In this document: one piece after another, positions 11,218 through 21,363 of the stretch
Numbering within the stretch: the first letter of the stretch is position 1
Layout of the letters: every line of letters begins with the position of its first letter
From: Periplaneta americana
Taxonomy: Eukaryota; Arthropoda; Insecta; Blattodea; Blattidae
NCBI RefSeq assembly: GCF_040183065.1
Contig: NC_091126.1
Location: 139,537,204 to 139,601,203, forward strand
DNA length: 64,000 nt
Direction of reading: 5' to 3'
Notes under the pieces: model-generated
Told to the model about the DNA's origin: nothing
Seen by the model: the letters and a program-made list of their open reading frames with translations, nothing else
The model's database searches: none
Translations under genes and position numbers: made by a program

Positions 11218-11625
11218 TGAACAAAGACAGCTTTTAATAGAAGAAGAAGGATCTTCTGCGGACCTCTGGAATAAGAACTAAGGAAGAGACTAGTGAAGTG
11301 CTTTGTGTGGAGTGTGGCATTGTATGGGGAAGGAACATGGACATACGACGAAACGAAGAGAAACGAATTGAAGCATTTGAAATGTGGATGTGGACAATAA
11401 CGGTGCGTTTGAAGTGGACAGACAGAATAAGAAATAAAATTGTGTTTGAAAAAGTGAGTGAAGAAAGAATGATGCTGAAACCGATTAGAAAGAGAAAAAG
11501 GAATTGGTTGAGTCTCTGGTTGAAAAGAATGATAGACAACATTAGGATATGTGGATCATATGCGGAGACTAAGAGGAAGGCAGAAAATAGGAAAGATTGG
11601 AGATTGCTGGGTTTGCATTGAAAGA
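11218..11625 (+). pseudogene. 3' part of a LINE reverse transcriptase ORF
   Basis: The 107-residue frame at 11298-11621 contains EEKRIEAFEMWMW, KWTDRIRNKIVFEKV and EERMMLKPIRKRKRNWL, and ends KRKAENRKDWRLLGL. This is the well-known C-terminal tail of an arthropod non-LTR retrotransposon ORF2, downstream of the RT core. Another frame just upstream gives ELRKRLVKCFVWSVALYG, so one frameshift lies near 11310-11320. A segment after RNWLSLWLKR seems deleted. No RT core is present, so this is a 5'-truncated fragment. Confidence 0.8.
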
Positions 11626-11639
11626 CCTGCCCATGGGCA

Positions 11640-11797
11640 GAACACTTATGTATGTTCAGAATGCCTGGAATACCGTGTCTAAGAACAGTCGCTATTTGCA
11701 AAGACTAGTCGATTCCATGCCCACTCGACTGCAAGATGATCGAGATAAGAGGAAGATAGACTAAATATTGAATTGTGGCTTTTTGTTTTGTTTTTTG
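11640..11797 (+). pseudogene. C-terminal scrap of a Tc1/mariner transposase
   Basis: The segment reads NAWNTVSKNSRYLQRLVDSM then PTRLQ. A one-base shift then gives IEIRGR, a stop, and TKY, matching the usual Tc1 C-terminus (..SMPxRLQAVIxxKGGxTKY). It directly abuts the RT tail, and the junction lies between about 11621 and 11640. No other Tc1 motif is found upstream, so only about 45 codons remain. Confidence 0.6.
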
Positions 11798-12019
11798 AAC
11801 GCTTAATTGTCTGAATGTTTTAAGGCCGACGCCAGTAAATTTGTTTTGTTTATGCCACGAAAGATATTTTTATCGAGATTAAAATATTTTTTTCTTTCCA
11901 TTTGCAGCCACAATATCATAATGATAAAGTCATGGCATAATATATTAATGAACCTGATGTTAATTACCAAAATAATCGTAAAAGAGAAAGGAGCCATTAT
12001 GTATAGTTTGTCTCTCTCA

Positions 12020-12174
12020 AAAACAGAACAAAAAAGAACATAAAAAGCACGAGGTTGTAGTCGAACGCAGGACCTCATGAATAAGAGGCCGGAACGCTAC
12101 CATTACGCTATCGAATAACACACAGAATATTTCAATTATAACTGTAGATATCAGGCAACGTGGTCCAAAACATG
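12020..12174 (-). repeat. Family E tRNA-bearing repeat, 3' portion (minus strand)
   Basis: On the minus strand a tRNA-like segment (GATAGCGTAATGGTAGCG, box B GTCCTGCGTTCGACT) lies at about 12035-12112. The rest of the repeat resumes at 14533-14640 on the far side of the transposon at 12177-14529. Removing that transposon gives GCGATGTTACATG, matching the uninterrupted copy at 6280-6300 (GCGATGTTACACG). This supports insertion into a pre-existing repeat. Confidence 0.6.
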
Positions 12175-12176
12175 TA

Positions 12177-14529
12177 AGGTAAAGTACCCAAATAAGAGAC
12201 ATTTTTTTAACTGCTTATAAATGAGGATGCGAATAGACATTTTTAATCTGAATGAGTGGAATACATGCAGCATTTCGTCTATTTTTAGAATTGACAATAC
12301 AAATTTTAGTCAGTTTTTATTATTATTTTAAATTATAAAAAGAAGTAAAACTGGGAAATAATGATGTTTTGGAAAGAGGTTCCAAATAAGAGATACGTGT
12401 CTTATTTAACGTTATTTTTTAACATAGACAAAAATTATTATCATTGGGTGAAAATTGAAGCAATATATAACATTGTTAAATCATGTAGATACTTTAATAA
12501 ATTCAGGAACATTTTAAAATGGAAGGGGATAGTGCAACAGTGGTCTAAGTCCTCTCTACAGAAATTCCGCTGCTTATTCGAAATGTTTCCAAGTGAAATT
12601 AAAATGGTTTACTAAAATAACACAAAGTCGGTAAAATCGGACATTAATCTACTAATCTTACTTAGGCTGCTATTGCTAACGTCAGTATTTTACTAGAGAA
12701 AGAAAAAATGGTAGAATATTAAACTTCGATCTCCATATTTTTTGATTGCACCTATTTTGTGACCCCTTTAATCGACACAATTCTTATTTCGTTGTATTGA
12801 GCAAGCTGGACAAATAAAAAGTTCTTCATCAGAGCCGCAGTCTTCATGTGCCGAACGACGACATTTTGAACACTGAGTCTATTTCTCCCCCCTGGGTCCT
12901 GATGTCCTCCGAAAAAAATCCAGTGCAAAACAAGCACTCTCCATCATCATAATTTTCTCAATATTCCGAGTCACTAGAGTTAATTAATTGCATTTCCACA
13001 TCGGATTCTTCACTACTGGTCGAACTCAAGCAGTGCTTCTTGGACTGATTTTTTCTGTGCTTTTTGTTGTTTTTCGAACAAGTTCTTGCGAGTTCCATAT
13101 TTTCTTTGTTTTTATCTAAACTCTTTCTCATTTGTTTCTGTTAAAGAGTTGGTATTATGATAGCTTCTTTTTCTGCCCTGGATACTTTACTCCTCACTGG
13201 TTGAAACTTGCGGGTCTTGAGGTGGTTGTTGCTACTTCTGTAACTATGATATAACTAAAGTCACCGTTTCTGGCACGTGAAATAAGTAATGGGAACGTTG
13301 AGAGCGAATAACTTATCTTTTCCACAGTCTGTGGGCATGAAAGCTGACAACTGTGATTTGCAGATTGTTGACGTCACATCTGTTTAGGAGTTGGTACCAC
13401 TTTCAGCCGAAATGGTAACAGGTGCCACTGACTAGACAGTGTACTCAAGGACACATCCTAGAAACGCAAAGTGCGAGTGTCTTGCCTTTGACGCAATCAG
13501 TGGCCAATAAGACTGACAACTGTGATTGGCAGATTGCTTACATGACGTGTTTGGTGTTACCGTTCTCAGCTATACTGGCAACAAGTGCTCACTGACTGGC
13601 TTTTTACTCAAGGACAAGCGCTACAAACGCTGGCACTGGCTGTAGTGGCGATATTTACACAGATCCAACGAAATTTTCAAAACCAGGAATCAAAATTAAA
13701 TTTAATAGTTTTAATAATTGCACAAGATTTTTACTTGAATTATGTGGAGAATATTTCACGAATTACGCAATTATGTTTTGATCTTTAAGTAAGGTAAATA
13801 TTGTCGGACTAGCCAATTTTAATTGATTTTAGCTATTGATATTATTTTCATCTCAATGAATAATTAATTTTAATCATTAATAATGATAACAATAATTTCA
13901 ATAAGTAATTTTTGTAATGAATAATTGAGGACAATGGATAATTAACGATTGACCTAATTCGTAATTAGGCCTAATTTTAATTAATAGTTCAATTAATCTT
14001 TCATTGGTTCTTATGTAATTTATGGCAGACTAACTGACACGACTAGAAGCATTAACGCCTTTCGTAAATCCTCAAAGGTGAGCATCATAATAAAACCAAA
14101 TAAGGGATCTAAATAAGAGACACTATCTCTTAATAGGATCCCTAGGTATCTCTTATTAGGGAACAGAGTAAGTATAAATGAAATAGCTACCCAAGGTCAT
14201 AAATTATTATCTTTCTTATTAGCAATCTACCTTATTATATGCAACATTTTCCCAGCAATTTTATAAAATTAATAATAATTTTGTTGTACCTTACATTAAC
14301 TGCTGTTCACTTCCTCAACAGAAACCATCAAAAAGTTCAAAATGTGAAAAATTACTTTGCTTGCTCTCAGCTTCGTTGCTTACTTTCAACTGAGGTTAGA
14401 CAAAGAACACAATGTCTTAGAAGCACACACATTGATTTCCTATAGTTGTCGAGAGATGGCAAATTATACCGGAGAAATTAACAATGTATCTCTTATTAGG
14501 AACATGTCTCTTATTTGGGTACTTTACCT
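12177..14529 (-). mobile_element. TA-flanked DNA transposon, pogo/Tc1-mariner type (2.35 kb)
   Basis: Terminal inverted repeats AGGTAAAGTACCCAAATAAG continue through AGACATGTT-like sequence and are flanked by TA on both sides (12175-12176, 14530-14531). The TAAGAGAYA part of the TIR recurs internally near 12380-12410, 14105-14160 and 14485. The coding remnant is on the minus strand (12768-13140). TA target sites point to the Tc1/mariner/pogo superfamily. No DDE core is recognisable, so the middle is decayed or replaced. Confidence 0.85.
12768..13140 (-). pseudogene. C-terminus of a pogo-like transposase with PHD-like finger
   Basis: Translation on the minus strand gives a Ser/Lys-rich linker (SKNNKKHRKNQSKK, then SSEESDVEMQLINSSDSEY), a stop, then ENYDDGECLFCTGFFSED. 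After a frameshift at a G-run (12890-12897) it reads QCSKCRRSAHEDC, then DEELFICPAC and a stop at 12768-12770. The C-x2-C, C-x2-C, H-x-x-x-C, C-x2-C order is a PHD-type zinc finger. Such a finger follows an acidic linker at the C-terminus of some pogo/jerky-like transposases. The upstream catalytic domain is not found. Confidence 0.7.
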
Positions 14530-14532
14530 TAA

Positions 14533-14640
14533 CATCGCCTGTCTCCGAATTGTAGCAAAGATACCCGAAGGGAACTTTGTTTCAGGAGAGCGGCCACTTT
14601 TTCTTTTGACAACTGTACACATTACACTAAATAAAACTTA
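14533..14640 (-). repeat. Family E repeat, 5' portion (minus strand)
   Basis: The reverse complement of GACAACTGTACACATT and GCGGCCACTTTTTCTTTTG matches 6207-6240. It is separated from its tRNA-like part (12020-12174) by the TA-flanked transposon. Confidence 0.6.
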
Positions 14641-15077
14641 ACATTGATACGCAATAAAGTTATAATATATTATTTCACTGAGCTCCATCCACTGAAATAG
14701 AAAACCCGAACATACATTACGGCCTGGTCTCGATCGAAAAGGCATTGACTGAGCCGTATTTCGCATTGTTGTGAAAAGTTGTGTAAACTGTGAAATGTTC
14801 ATTATCGGTTGTAATAATTGTGAATGGCTAAAATACAACAATTTGAATAATAATTTGGGTCAAGGAGATGTTTGTAGTACTATAAATTGTAAGAAAATGA
14901 GGTCAGAGTTATTTTTCTTCCGAAAGATACAGGAAGGCGAGTTTATAAAATATAATATATACTTTATGGAAGTTATGTGTAAACCTTATATATTTCTTAT
15001 TTCAATTGTGGAAGGAAGGTGTTAATTTTTTCGAAATTAATGGTGCAATACATTTTATTGTCTGCTAGGGAAAGGCT
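14641..15077. other. Unassigned AT-rich interval
   Basis: No gene recognised. The 84-residue frame at 14771-15025 has scattered Cys residues but no identifiable domain. Confidence 0.35.
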
Positions 15078-15176
15078 CTGTGGTGAGGTGATAGTAGCGA
15101 TCCTGGTGGTTAGCAACTATCTATGGATGCATATTTAATAAGTATTGAACTTTGTGACTGTATATACTAGACTGTG
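15078..15176 (+). repeat. Right half of the CACAGTCTAG MITE
   Basis: The segment from GATAGTAGCGATCCTGGTGG through TTAGCAACTAT to the terminal GACTGTATATACTAGACTGT matches the right half of the copies at 44531 and 27947. The left terminus is missing. Confidence 0.7.
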
Positions 15177-15667
15177 GTAATACATAAACTTAAAGAGCTA
15201 AAGAAATGGGTACCGGTATATAAAATATGCTTAATACTATATCCTACATTACCGGTACGTGACTGTACTGAAATGTTATAAAGTTATAATATTTAGGCTA
15301 TATAATCATTAATCAGTAATGAAAAATACAGATAAATAATTAAAAAGGTCCAGATTTTACAATTTGAACACCAAAAGGAAGATAAGAAAATTTTAATAAA
15401 ACATAAAATTCTAGGAAATTTAACCTAATTGGTGTGTGTGTTTTACCTATCTCTTTTACATTTCATTGTCTAAAAATATTATACAAATGGTACAGTTTTT
15501 GCGTTACAATATTCACACGTTTTGTGCTTGCATTTTCCTGTAGGCTTAATTTGATATTTTTAAACTTATTGCAGGCTACATTTCCTACATTTCATAAATG
15601 GTTGGCGATTTTATCTTATTCTGTTTAGTAATTTACAGTTCATTTTTGTTCAGATAAGTCTAGTAAT
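15177..15667. other. Unassigned AT-rich interval
   Basis: No gene, tRNA or clear repeat seen. Confidence 0.35.
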
Positions 15668-17086
15668 ATAGTACAAAATATATAAAAGTTCAATCATAAG
15701 ATATATCTCTTTGCAAAAGTTTATTTGCTATGAATGTATTAAATATATATTACCGTTTTCGCCGTATTTGGCATCATCAGATATAATAACATACGTGATC
15801 TGAAACTTGAATAAATTGATAAACAAACAGTATAATATACATGATAATGAATCTTCATGAGTTTTATGTATGAAACTATATATAAGGTTGTTATAATTGA
15901 TTTTAATATAAATGCAAGTTTAAAAGAATTGAAAGTAATTGTATATACATATAACTCATGTTACAGGTATACATACAAATTAATAGTGAGCAATTAATTA
16001 TGCAAGTATCGGCGGTGTTAAAAACATCAATTAAAATTTGGTTATGAATAAAAATGAAGAAATCATAGAATTAAAATTTGCAAAGGATAAAATGTGTTAA
16101 AATATTGTATAATTAGTGTAATACTATGTTACAAATCTTGTGTTTTATGTTGACAATTAATCATTATCAAGAAGATATACTTGTGGTTTCTGCTGTGACG
16201 TGGTATGTGTACGCTTAGATTTGGACATGAATATTCTAATTGTAGTTGTCATTGGTGGTTTGTTGTGCGTACTCTACGCTTCAAACCACCGAACAACACA
16301 CATCTACAAACAAATAGAGGCACATATATACAAAATATCTCCGTATATACATTTCCTGGTAATTATGACTACGCACAACAAACCACCAATGACAACTATA
16401 TTAACACGCATTAAATAGAATATTGATGTCCAAATCTAAGCGTACACATACAAGGTATCTCCGTATAGACAGTTCCTGGTAATTATGACTACGCACAACA
16501 AACCACCAATGACAACTATCAATTAGAATATTCATGTCCAAATCTAAGCGTACACATACCACGTCACAGCAGAAACCACAAGTATATCTTCTTGATAATG
16601 ATTAATTGTCAACATAAAACACAAGATTTGTAACATAGTATTACACTAATTATACAATATTTTAACACATGTTACCTTTTGCAAATTTTAATTCTATGAT
16701 TTCTTCATTTTTATTCATAACCAAATTTTAATTGATGTTTTTAACACCGCCGATACTAGCATAATTAATTGCTCACTATTAATTTGTATGTATACCTGTA
16801 ACATGAGTTATATGTATATACAATTACTTTCAATTCTTTTAAACTTGCATTTATATTAAAATCAATTATAACAACCTTATATATAGTTTCATACACAAAA
16901 CTCATGAAGATTCATTTATCACGTATATTATACTGTTTGTTATTCAAGTTTCAGATCACGTATTTTATTATATCTGATGATGCCAAATACGGCGAAAACG
17001 TTAATATATATTTAATACATTCATAGCAAATAAACATTTGCAAAGAGATATGTCTTATGATTGAACTTATACATATTTTGTACTAT
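15668..17086. mobile_element. Giant fold-back element, ~0.6-0.7-kb arms
   Basis: The sequence from 15668 (ATAGTACAAAATA) inward is repeated, inverted and with few differences, from 17086 inward. Landmarks found in both arms include GTTCAATCATAAG, ATTTGCTATGAATGTATTAA, CGCCGTATTTGGCATCATCA, CACCGCCGATAC and CCACGTCACAGCAG (or complements). The centre (about 16260-16560) is asymmetric because the inner right arm is duplicated. No transposase is encoded; short frames crossing the centre are palindrome artefacts. The TSD is unclear, possibly TA. Confidence 0.88.
16365..16560 (+). repeat. Tandem duplication of the inner right arm of the fold-back
   Basis: The order ATTATGACTACGCACAACAA, CCACCAATGACAACTAT and TCCAAATCTAAGCGTACACA occurs twice in tandem (about 16363-16450 and 16477-16557). 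Only the inverted counterpart at about 16200-16270 is single. Confidence 0.8.
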
Positions 17087-17892
17087 TATTCTGTTTACAG
17101 TAGGTCAAATATATTTTTTAAGTACATGATAAGGAATACTATTTTTCGTATCCATGTTATTAATTTAGACGTATGAATATGAACAAGTTACCCTATGTAA
17201 GTTTAATTAAGACCATCATAATTTTATTAAGCTGGAATGGCACCGGTAATTCAAAAATAAACAGTTGATGTAATGCGAACAATTTTATTTTCTACCCGTT
17301 TTAAAAATAAATGAAATAGATATTCTACAGTAGCACTTCATTATAATTCAAACATGGCATTGACAACTAGAGATGGAAGAAGAAATCACTAGCAGCGATT
17401 TTTCACCGGTGATTAAAAAATCACTTTGACTCCAGTGAGTGAACTTTTCGTTAAGCAGTGAAACAGTGATCAAGCGGTGATTTACTAATTGCACCAGAAA
17501 CAACTGTAACGAATCACTATTTCCTCAGTGATTTCAACATACAATGTCTTACATTGCAGTCCTCTGCCACCTGTTGAGCAATTGTTGAACTGCTTGACAT
17601 TACTTGGATTTTTGTTCTTTGTTCGTGTCGACGGAATTTAGATACCATGCAGATACCAAAGTTTATAATATGCTACATAATTGAAGAGGAAGGGTTGATA
17701 TCAACTGAAACTCTAACCAATCAACAAGATAGACGACTTGTGTTGTTCTTTGTAAGCTTGTATGATTTGTGATGAAAGAAAATATACTGTACAACTGCAA
17801 TTTCAGTGCCGAGTTGAACAACTTAGTGATATGGCATAACTTTCTTTAGTAGATTTTTAAGAACTAGGTTACTTTCAACATAAAAATAGTTG

Positions 17893-18012
17893 TCGACTGG
17901 TTGGCGAGTTGGTATAGCGCTGGACTTCTATGCCCAAGGTTGCGGGTTCCATCCCGGGCCAGGTCGATGGCATTTAAGTGTGCTTAAATGCCACGGGCTC
18001 ATGTCAGTACAT

Positions 18013-18015
<3 letters not shown>
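17893..18015 (+). repeat. SINE family C, 5' part (split by a LINE)
   Basis: tRNA-like head with box A TTGGCGAGTTGGTATAGCGC and box B GCGGGTTCCATCCC, then the body GGCATTTAAGTGTGCTTAAA. It matches the intact copy at 42721-42942 as far as ..GTCAGTA.ATTTA. The remainder lies at 21321-21425. Confidence 0.88.
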
Positions 18016-18049
<34 letters not shown>

Positions 18050-21000
18050 TTTATTTTAGCTGGCAGAGTTAAGGCCGTAAGGCCTTCTCTTCCACACAAC
18101 CAGCAAAAAGTGTATATACATATGCATGAACTTACAAAGAATTCAACAAATTGATTTAGATAAGAGTTACATGTATACAAGAGTTATTTACGAATTAAAC
18201 AACAAAATACTATGAACTATTAATTAAACACTGAAATAAACTGGGTAGCAGAATTAAACTAAAATACATAGAATGTTAATATATTTCAAATTATATTAGA
18301 TAATAGAAAGTGATTATTATGAGACAATTTTGAAAATGCAGCACCATCAGGATGATGTCTAAAGAAAAAAAGCAACAGTGTAGTCAGTAATATTTTAAAT
18401 CAGTATGATTGGAGTGAAATGCTAATAAGGTTATCTTTTAAGCTGTTCTTAAAGGTGTTTGTTGTCTTGCAGCCCCTAATACTTTGTGACAAGGAATTCC
18501 ATTGACGCGAGGTGGATATTGTAAAAGATGAGGAATAACAAGATGTTCTATGAAGAGGTATATTTAGCGTGCCACAGATAAGTGATCTGGTATTTACGTC
18601 GTGGTTAGAGTATAGATAAGAGAAACGAGACGAAAGGTAATTTGGTGTTGAGGTGTGCAGAATTCGAAAGAGTAAAGACAAAGAGTGTAAAGTTCTGCGT
18701 TCTTTAAGTCGGAGCCACGAGAGACTTGCGAAGGACGGTGATATGTGATCATATCGTCGGATGTTGCACACGTATCTGATGCACATATTCTGAGCTCGCT
18801 GTAACTTGACTGACAGTTCAGAACTTAGATCACTTAACAAAACGTCACAATAATCGAAGTGCGGCATTACTAGGGTTTGTACTAGGGTAAGTTTTAGTTG
18901 CTGGGGCAAGAAGTTTCTCAAGCGACTCAAAGAGTGAAAGGAGGAACAGATTTTCTTTATCGTTTCTTTAACTTGAAAATTCCAACTTAGATTATTATCA
19001 AAAAAGAAGCCAAGATTTTTTACGACAGATGAATAAGGGATTAGCGTGTTGTTAAGGGTAACAACTGAAAGATTACTGTTATTAAGGGAGTTAACTACAC
19101 GCTTATGTCCAATAATTATGGCTTGAGTCTTACTTGGGTTAAGTGCGAGTCCGAAATTGGCCGCCCAAGTGGAGACAGTGGCTAGGTCACAATTTAACTT
19201 GTCAATCGATTCATTGATCGTATTGGGTCTGGAATGTATGTAAAGTTGTAGGTCGTCGGCATAGAGGTGATATCGGCAATACTGTAAGTTCTTTGATACG
19301 TCATTAATGTAGATAGAGAAAAGTAGTGGTCCTAATACGGAGCCCTGCGGCACTCCCGCCTTTGTGTATCGCCATTGGGAGAATTGATTATCAAGTGAAA
19401 CACACTGTTGGCGGTCCCGTAGGTAGGAGTCCATCCAGCTCAAGGTATTGTCTGATAGGTGCAAAGTTTTCATCTTTGCAAGAAGCAAGTCGATATCAAC
19501 AGAACCAAAGGCATTGCTGAAATCGAGAAGAGTTAGTGCCGTTACTTCACCCCTATCCATAGCTTCACGGATGTCCTCGGTCACTTTAAGTAGGGCTGTA
19601 GTAGTGCTGTGTCCATGCCTAAAACCCGATTGATAGTCATCGAGGAGTTTGTGTTCGTCGAGATAGTTCGTAAGTTGTCCGTGTACAATATGTTCTAATG
19701 CTTTTGAAAGAGTGGGAAGAATTGATATCGGTCTGTATTGGTTTACTGTAGAAGGTGTGTTAGATTTAGGTAAAGGTTTCACTAATGCCATTTTCCAGAG
19801 TGAGGGGTAGGACCCAGTCATAATAGATGCATTGAATATATGGGTGACGGTCGGCAGAATCACATCTATTATTTTATACAGGAGAGTGATATTTATATTG
19901 TCTACACCTTGGGCTTTAGATTTCATACATCGCAGCGTCTTCATTACGTCAGTCGGGTTAATGTATTTAAAGAAGAATTTATCCCATACAGGTTGGGGGC
20001 AAGATCTGAGAAATTCAAGAGTCTCTTTTTTATGTAATGGTTCAGGTGGAGCAGTGACGAAATGTTCATTTAGGCTATTGAGTGACAAGTTGATGTTATC
20101 TACCAGAGGCTTTGCTTTTGTTAGACCCAGGTTATTAAGGTTACGCCACAATTCTTTCGCACTGACCGAAGGTATAATAAGGGAATGTGCATGGCGTAAT
20201 TTAGCATTTCTTACTGCTTGATTACATTTATTTCTTAAAACTTTGTAAGTATTAAAATCTAATTCGTCCTTGCTCCGTCTGTATTTACGATAAGCAGTGT
20301 CTCTGTCTGTCATGAGTAATTTTATGGCATCGCACATCCAAGGCGCAGGGCGTCTACCAACTCGTCTGGTTTTCAAGGGTGCGTGTTTATCGTATAACTG
20401 GATTACTAGGTCGTTATATTTTTCGATTTTGTCGTCAATGTCTGGTAAATTCCACACTTCAGTCCAAGGCAGGCTAAGTGCATCGTTGATTAATTTATCA
20501 TGCTCAATATGCTTCAAGTCACGGTATGATGTGATGTGAGGTTTATATTTTGGACAATACAAGGAATATTCTAGAAAGATTATGTCGTGTGCTGAGATAC
20601 CCGGCGCTGGTAGTTGTCCATTCGTTAATGCTAACTGAGGATTAGTCGTGGCAATAATGTCAAGAAGTGTCTCCGATTCCTGGGTGTGGTGGGTAGCTGC
20701 GGAAGGAAGGATGGATATATTGTAAGACTCAAACATGTTCTTAAGTTGAACTGTAGCGTAATTACTTGAATTTAATAAGTTTGTATTGAAATCGCCTAAA
20801 ATAACAGTATGGTCATAGTGAGGCACAAGATTAAGCAAAGGTGTTTCAAGATCACTTAAGAATCCTGATTTAGGGGGTTTGTATACAACTCCAAGGAGGC
20901 ACTTTTTGTTGCTTGCACCGACTTCGATGAATAGATATTCAGGATGTTCTAAGACTTCATTCGAAGACTGGTAGACAATTTTAAACGGTAAGTCCGATCG

Positions 21001-21320
21001 CACATATATCGCAACACCACCTCCGCGTTTACCAATTCGGTCATTTCTACAGAGGGTGTAATTATCTAAACTTACTAGAGAAGATGATAGGGAAGGCTTC
21101 AACCACGTTTCAGAAATAAGAATAGCATGAAGAGACAAAGGAGAGAAAATAGACTGAACTTCATTGAAATGACAGAGAAGGCTTTGAGAATTTATGTGGG
21201 CTACTTTTAAAGTGTTAGGATGCGAGCTGAAAGACGATTTTAACAGGGCACTGGTCGAAGTAGCAGGTAGTGGGTTAGGGGTGGCTGGGGTGGGTGGGGG
21301 TGAGGCTGTGGAAGGGAATT
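18016..21320 (-). mobile_element. Non-LTR retrotransposon, 5'-truncated, inserted in SINE C
   Basis: The LINE lies on the minus strand between the two halves of a SINE C copy. It has a (TTA)n 3' tail (complement of 18014-18047), a 3' UTR hairpin and one long ORF with endonuclease and reverse transcriptase. No ORF1 is present and the 5' end stops just upstream of the endonuclease, so it is 5'-truncated. No clear long TSD is seen at the junctions (ATTTA on the left, GAATT on the right). RT and C-terminal motifs suggest the CR1/L2/Jockey group. Confidence 0.9.
18071..18086 (-). terminator. 3' UTR hairpin of the LINE
   Basis: AAGGCC-GTAA-GGCCTT is a perfect 6-bp stem with a 4-base loop, 25-40 bp from the (TTA)n tail. 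Related hairpins precede the tails at 33179-33215, 33323-33358 and 60863-60885. I infer an RT-recognition structure rather than a true terminator; terminator is only the closest available category. Confidence 0.55.
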
Positions 21321-21363
21321 CTGGCATGTAAAAGAACTCCTGCGTGACAAAATTCCGGCACAT
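18400..21363 (-). CDS. Non-LTR retrotransposon polyprotein (AP endonuclease + RT), 987 aa
   Basis: The only long intact ORF in the window. The APE-type endonuclease starts at about residue 53 (KVAHINSQSL) with E85 (SETWLK), RGGGVAIYVR and GDFN (D191). A SAHD motif (257-260) stands where SDH is usual. The reverse transcriptase includes YRPISILP (543-550), motif A LLDFSNAFGSVD (D614; G620 replaces the common second Asp), PQGSVLGPLL (672-681) and the catalytic YADD (701-704). A C-terminal region with LQRAQNMCIRYVC and FRILHTSTPNYLSSRF resembles CR1/L2/Jockey ORF2 proteins. It would nick target DNA and prime cDNA synthesis from the nick. Residues 1-14, including both early Met codons (M1, M13), are encoded by antisense SINE sequence, so the native start is missing. 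The open frame implies a young copy. Whether it is expressed is unknown. Confidence 0.93.
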   Translation of the reverse strand: MCRNFVTQEFFYMPEFPSTASPPPTPATPNPLPATSTSALLKSSFSSHPNTLKVAHINSQSLLCHFNEVQSIFSPLSLHAILISETWLKPSLSSSLVSLDNYTLCRNDRIGKRGGGVAIYVRSDLPFKIVYQSSNEVLEHPEYLFIEVGASNKKCLLGVVYKPPKSGFLSDLETPLLNLVPHYDHTVILGDFNTNLLNSSNYATVQLKNMFESYNISILPSAATHHTQESETLLDIIATTNPQLALTNGQLPAPGISAHDIIFLEYSLYCPKYKPHITSYRDLKHIEHDKLINDALSLPWTEVWNLPDIDDKIEKYNDLVIQLYDKHAPLKTRRVGRRPAPWMCDAIKLLMTDRDTAYRKYRRSKDELDFNTYKVLRNKCNQAVRNAKLRHAHSLIIPSVSAKELWRNLNNLGLTKAKPLVDNINLSLNSLNEHFVTAPPEPLHKKETLEFLRSCPQPVWDKFFFKYINPTDVMKTLRCMKSKAQGVDNINITLLYKIIDVILPTVTHIFNASIMTGSYPSLWKMALVKPLPKSNTPSTVNQYRPISILPTLSKALEHIVHGQLTNYLDEHKLLDDYQSGFRHGHSTTTALLKVTEDIREAMDRGEVTALTLLDFSNAFGSVDIDLLLAKMKTLHLSDNTLSWMDSYLRDRQQCVSLDNQFSQWRYTKAGVPQGSVLGPLLFSIYINDVSKNLQYCRYHLYADDLQLYIHSRPNTINESIDKLNCDLATVSTWAANFGLALNPSKTQAIIIGHKRVVNSLNNSNLSVVTLNNTLIPYSSVVKNLGFFFDNNLSWNFQVKETIKKICSSFHSLSRLRNFLPQQLKLTLVQTLVMPHFDYCDVLLSDLSSELSVKLQRAQNMCIRYVCNIRRYDHISPSFASLSWLRLKERRTLHSLSLLFRILHTSTPNYLSSRFSYLYSNHDVNTRSLICGTLNIPLHRTSCYSSSFTISTSRQWNSLSQSIRGCKTTNTFKNSLKDNLISISLQSY

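Noticed and set aside
11803-12078. 91-codon minus-strand gene
   Set aside because: AT-rich frame overlapping a tRNA-like repeat; a competing plus-strand frame of similar length covers the same bases, with no domain in either.
15668-17086. CRISPR-like or regulatory palindrome
   Set aside because: Eukaryotic context and one long inverted repeat, without regularly spaced short repeats; better explained as a fold-back element.
19326-20539. Plus-strand frames of 60-130 codons
   Set aside because: Antisense shadows of the LINE polyprotein on the minus strand.
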